Shown here piece by piece: positions 6,780 through 8,372 of a stretch of DNA of 8,372 bases. The notes under the pieces were generated by a model that worked only from the letters and a program-made list of their open reading frames with translations, searched no databases and was not told the DNA's origin. The position numbers were made by a program, and so were the translations under genes. The first letter of the stretch is position 1. The number at the start of each line of letters is the position of its first letter. This DNA comes from UBA8437 sp963694825. Its GTDB lineage: Bacteria; Planctomycetota; Planctomycetia; Planctomycetales; Planctomycetaceae. The stretch lies in NCBI GenBank assembly GCA_963694825.1, contig CAVOEV010000220.1:1-8372 (forward strand), written 5' to 3'.

Positions 6780-8063
6780 TCAGTCTGCTGACGGTTCTAC
6801 GAGTTGTTCGAGCGGTTTGTGGTCGAGGGTGGCGAAGTAGTCGGCGACGGTTTCGGCGCGTCGGATGCATCGAACGCTTCCATCGGCGGCGAGCAGCAAT
6901 TCGGCCGAGCGAAGCCTGCCGTTGTACTGGAACCCCATGGCGTGGCCATGTGCACCCGCGTCGTGGATCACGAGCAGGTCGCCGTTGTCGATCGTGGGCA
7001 GTTGTCGATCGACGGCAAACTTGTCGTTATTTTCGCAGAGCGAGCCGACGACATCGACGGTCGTGTCGTGCGGTGCATCTTCTTTGCCGAGCACGCTGAT
7101 GTGGTGATAGGCTCCGTACATCCCCGGTCTCATCAGGTTGGCCATGCAGGCATCGACGCCGACATAGTTCTTATAGATATGTTTATGGTGGACGGCGGTG
7201 GTGACCAGGTACCCGTACGGTCCGGTGATGACTCGGCCATTTTCCATACGCACTCCGAGCGGATCGAGTCCGGCGGGCACGATGATCTGCTCGTAGGCTT
7301 CCCGGACGCCACGACCGACCGTTTCCAGATCGACCGGTTGTTCTTCGGGCGAGTAGGGGATGCCGATGCCTCCGCCGAGGTTGACCCATTCGAAGCGGAT
7401 GTCGAGTTCTTGTGCGATTTCGACGGCGAGGGAAAAGAGCATCCTGGCGGTTTCGACGAACGAACTGCCGTTGAGTTCGTTGGAGACCACCATGGTGTGG
7501 AGTCCGAACCGGGAGACTCCACGGTCTTTCAGTTCGTGGTAGCCTGCGAAGAGTTGTTCACGAGTCAATCCGTATTTGGCATCTTCGGGGTTGCCGATAA
7601 TCTTGTTCCCGGATTCGCCGCGAAGCGGTCCGGGGTTGTAGCGGAAGCTGACCAGGTCGGGCAGCCCGGCGTGCTGGTCGACAAAGTCGATGTGCGAGAT
7701 GTCATCGAGGTTGAGTACGGCTCCGGACCTTTTTGCGTAGATGTACTCGTTGGCCGGAGTGTTATTCGAGGTAAACATGATCCGCTGGCCCTCGAAGCCG
7801 GCGGCCCGAGACAACAAGAGTTCCGGCAGGCTGGAGCAATCAGTTCCGAATCCGAGGTCGGCAAGGATTTCGAGCAGGTGGGGATTGGGTGTGGCCTTGA
7901 TGGCAAAGTGGTTGCAGAAGGTGGGACACCAATCGAAGGCAGCGAGAAGTTTCCGGGCATTGGTCCGGATGGCGTTTTCGTCATAGAGATAGAACGGTGT
8001 GGGGTACTCGCGAGTCAATTCGCGAATCCGTGTTTCGTCGAAGGGTAGGGGGAGTGTGGGCAT
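6780..8063 (-). CDS. lysA: Diaminopimelate decarboxylase
   Basis: A 427-residue PLP enzyme of fold type III that decarboxylates meso-diaminopimelate to L-lysine, the last step of lysine synthesis. HFAIKATPNP (52-61) holds the PLP lysine K56. H189 in FGLHTM packs on the cofactor ring. NLGGGIGIPY (228-237) is the glycine-rich phosphate loop, followed by MENGRVITGPYGYLV (273-287), where the classical EPGR motif reads ENGR. SLCENND (341-347) carries the catalytic C343, and Y380 lies in MGFQYNGR. The GPYGYL, LMRPGMYGAYHHI and VLGKED segments point to a divergent but known subgroup rather than the E. coli type. The start at 8063 gives a normal N-terminus (PTPFYLYDENAIR); the next Met is residue 96. 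No Shine-Dalgarno is present because an 11-bp repeat array comes to within 3 bases of the ATG. Ornithine/arginine decarboxylase activity is the main alternative and is less likely. Confidence 0.93.
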   Translation of the reverse strand: MPTLPLPFDETRIRELTREYPTPFYLYDENAIRTNARKLLAAFDWCPTFCNHFAIKATPNPHLLEILADLGFGTDCSSLPELLLSRAAGFEGQRIMFTSNNTPANEYIYAKRSGAVLNLDDISHIDFVDQHAGLPDLVSFRYNPGPLRGESGNKIIGNPEDAKYGLTREQLFAGYHELKDRGVSRFGLHTMVVSNELNGSSFVETARMLFSLAVEIAQELDIRFEWVNLGGGIGIPYSPEEQPVDLETVGRGVREAYEQIIVPAGLDPLGVRMENGRVITGPYGYLVTTAVHHKHIYKNYVGVDACMANLMRPGMYGAYHHISVLGKEDAPHDTTVDVVGSLCENNDKFAVDRQLPTIDNGDLLVIHDAGAHGHAMGFQYNGRLRSAELLLAADGSVRCIRRAETVADYFATLDHKPLEQLVEPSAD

Positions 8064-8066
8064 GGT

Positions 8067-8176
8067 GAGGCTACGGTGAGGTTGCTGTGGGGCTGCGGTG
8101 AGGCTGCTGTGAGGCTGCTGTGAGGCTGCTGTGAGGCTGCTGTGAGGCTGCTGTGAGGCTGCGGTGAGGCTGCGGT
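8067..8176 (-). repeat. Array of ten 11-bp direct repeats directly before lysA
   Basis: On the plus strand the unit is GAGGCTGCTGT. Units at 8100, 8111, 8122, 8133 and 8144 are perfect; 8155 and 8166 have CGG for CTG; 8067, 8078 and 8089 are degenerate, followed by a partial unit at 8177. The array ends 3 bases from the lysA ATG and occupies the place of its ribosome binding site. In lysA mRNA it would read as repeated CAGCAGCCUCA, C-rich with little scope for pairing with itself. Confidence 0.95.
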
Positions 8177-8207
8177 GAGGGGTGAGGGGACGTTGACGAT
8201 GTTGTAG

Positions 8208-8213
8208 ATTCTA
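8208..8213 (-). promoter_or_regulatory. Candidate -10 of the lysA-tdk promoter
   Basis: On the minus strand TAGAAT matches five of six -10 positions and sits in one of the few AT-rich spots upstream of lysA. No convincing -35 is found 16-18 bases further upstream. A start near 8201 would place the whole repeat array in the lysA leader. Motif-only inference. Confidence 0.3.
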
Positions 8214-8294
8214 GAACCCAGCCTGTTGTGGCGGTAGGTTGTGGCTGTTGGCTGTTGGTCGGGTTTTGCGGGTTGTGCGGGAATGGAGGTCGTC

Positions 8295-8372
8295 ATGTCC
8301 GGAATGTCCGTTACGACGCGTGCGCAGCGAGTCGTGTCGGAAGGTTGCCAGTGGCGTGGCATTTCCTGGTGT
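8295..8372 (+). CDS. Possible start of a divergent gene, cut by right edge
   Basis: An ATG at 8295 is preceded by GGAGGT at 8285-8290, one of the best Shine-Dalgarno matches in the window, with a short 4-base spacing. The frame stays open for 26 codons to the edge, beginning MSGMSVTTRAQRVVSEGCQW. A second in-frame ATG at 8304 is 13 bases from the GGAGGT. The fragment is too short to recognise, and in GC-rich DNA an open run of this length means little, so the call depends mainly on the binding site. If real, it is transcribed away from lysA and the two share the region 8064-8294. Confidence 0.35.
   Translation, partial: MSGMSVTTRAQRVVSEGCQWRGISWC

Noticed and set aside
6804..8048. Long plus-strand open frame (414 codons) opposite lysA
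   Set aside because: Shadow frame; the antisense translation has no recognisable motif, while lysA is complete.
8015..8362. A 115-codon minus-strand frame spanning the repeat array and overlapping the lysA start
   Set aside because: It is open mainly because the 11-bp unit has no stop codon in any frame on that strand. The predicted peptide is Ser/Gln/Pro/Ala repeat, and its AGGA abuts the ATG too closely to serve as a ribosome binding site. A leader-peptide role is not excluded but has no positive support.

Overview
This window looks like ordinary chromosome from a GC-rich bacterium, most likely a member of the Planctomycetota. That placement is an inference. It rests on a secreted formylglycine-type sulfatase beside a secreted ThuA-like protein, weak or missing Shine-Dalgarno sequences in front of several genes, and high GC throughout. 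No rRNA, tRNA, CRISPR array, transposase or phage gene was seen.

Layout, left to right. Positions 1-3842 hold three minus-strand genes in the order purD, sulfatase, ThuA-like protein; the last runs off the left edge. Positions 3843-4028 are a divergent promoter region containing a candidate extended -10 for purD, a perfect 16-bp palindrome and a G-rich triplet of 10-bp repeats. Positions 4029-5045 (+) are asd. A secreted coiled-coil protein of unknown function (5053-5955, -) meets asd tail to tail 7 bp away. Then come tdk (6137-6754, -) and lysA (6780-8063, -), which form a probable lysA-tdk operon. Directly before the lysA start is an array of about ten 11-bp direct repeats. At the right edge (8295-8372, +) a possible divergent gene begins behind a good ribosome binding site.

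Functionally, the recognised enzymes are mostly housekeeping. PurD makes glycinamide ribonucleotide for purines, Tdk salvages thymidine, and Asd and LysA supply early and last steps of the diaminopimelate/lysine route. The sulfatase and ThuA-like protein are predicted to be exported and probably concern sulfated or complex carbohydrates. I found no clear undescribed multi-gene system. The most interesting signals are non-coding or repetitive: the lysA leader array, the palindrome at the purD promoter, the G-rich repeat before asd, and an in-phase heptad expansion in the coiled-coil protein.
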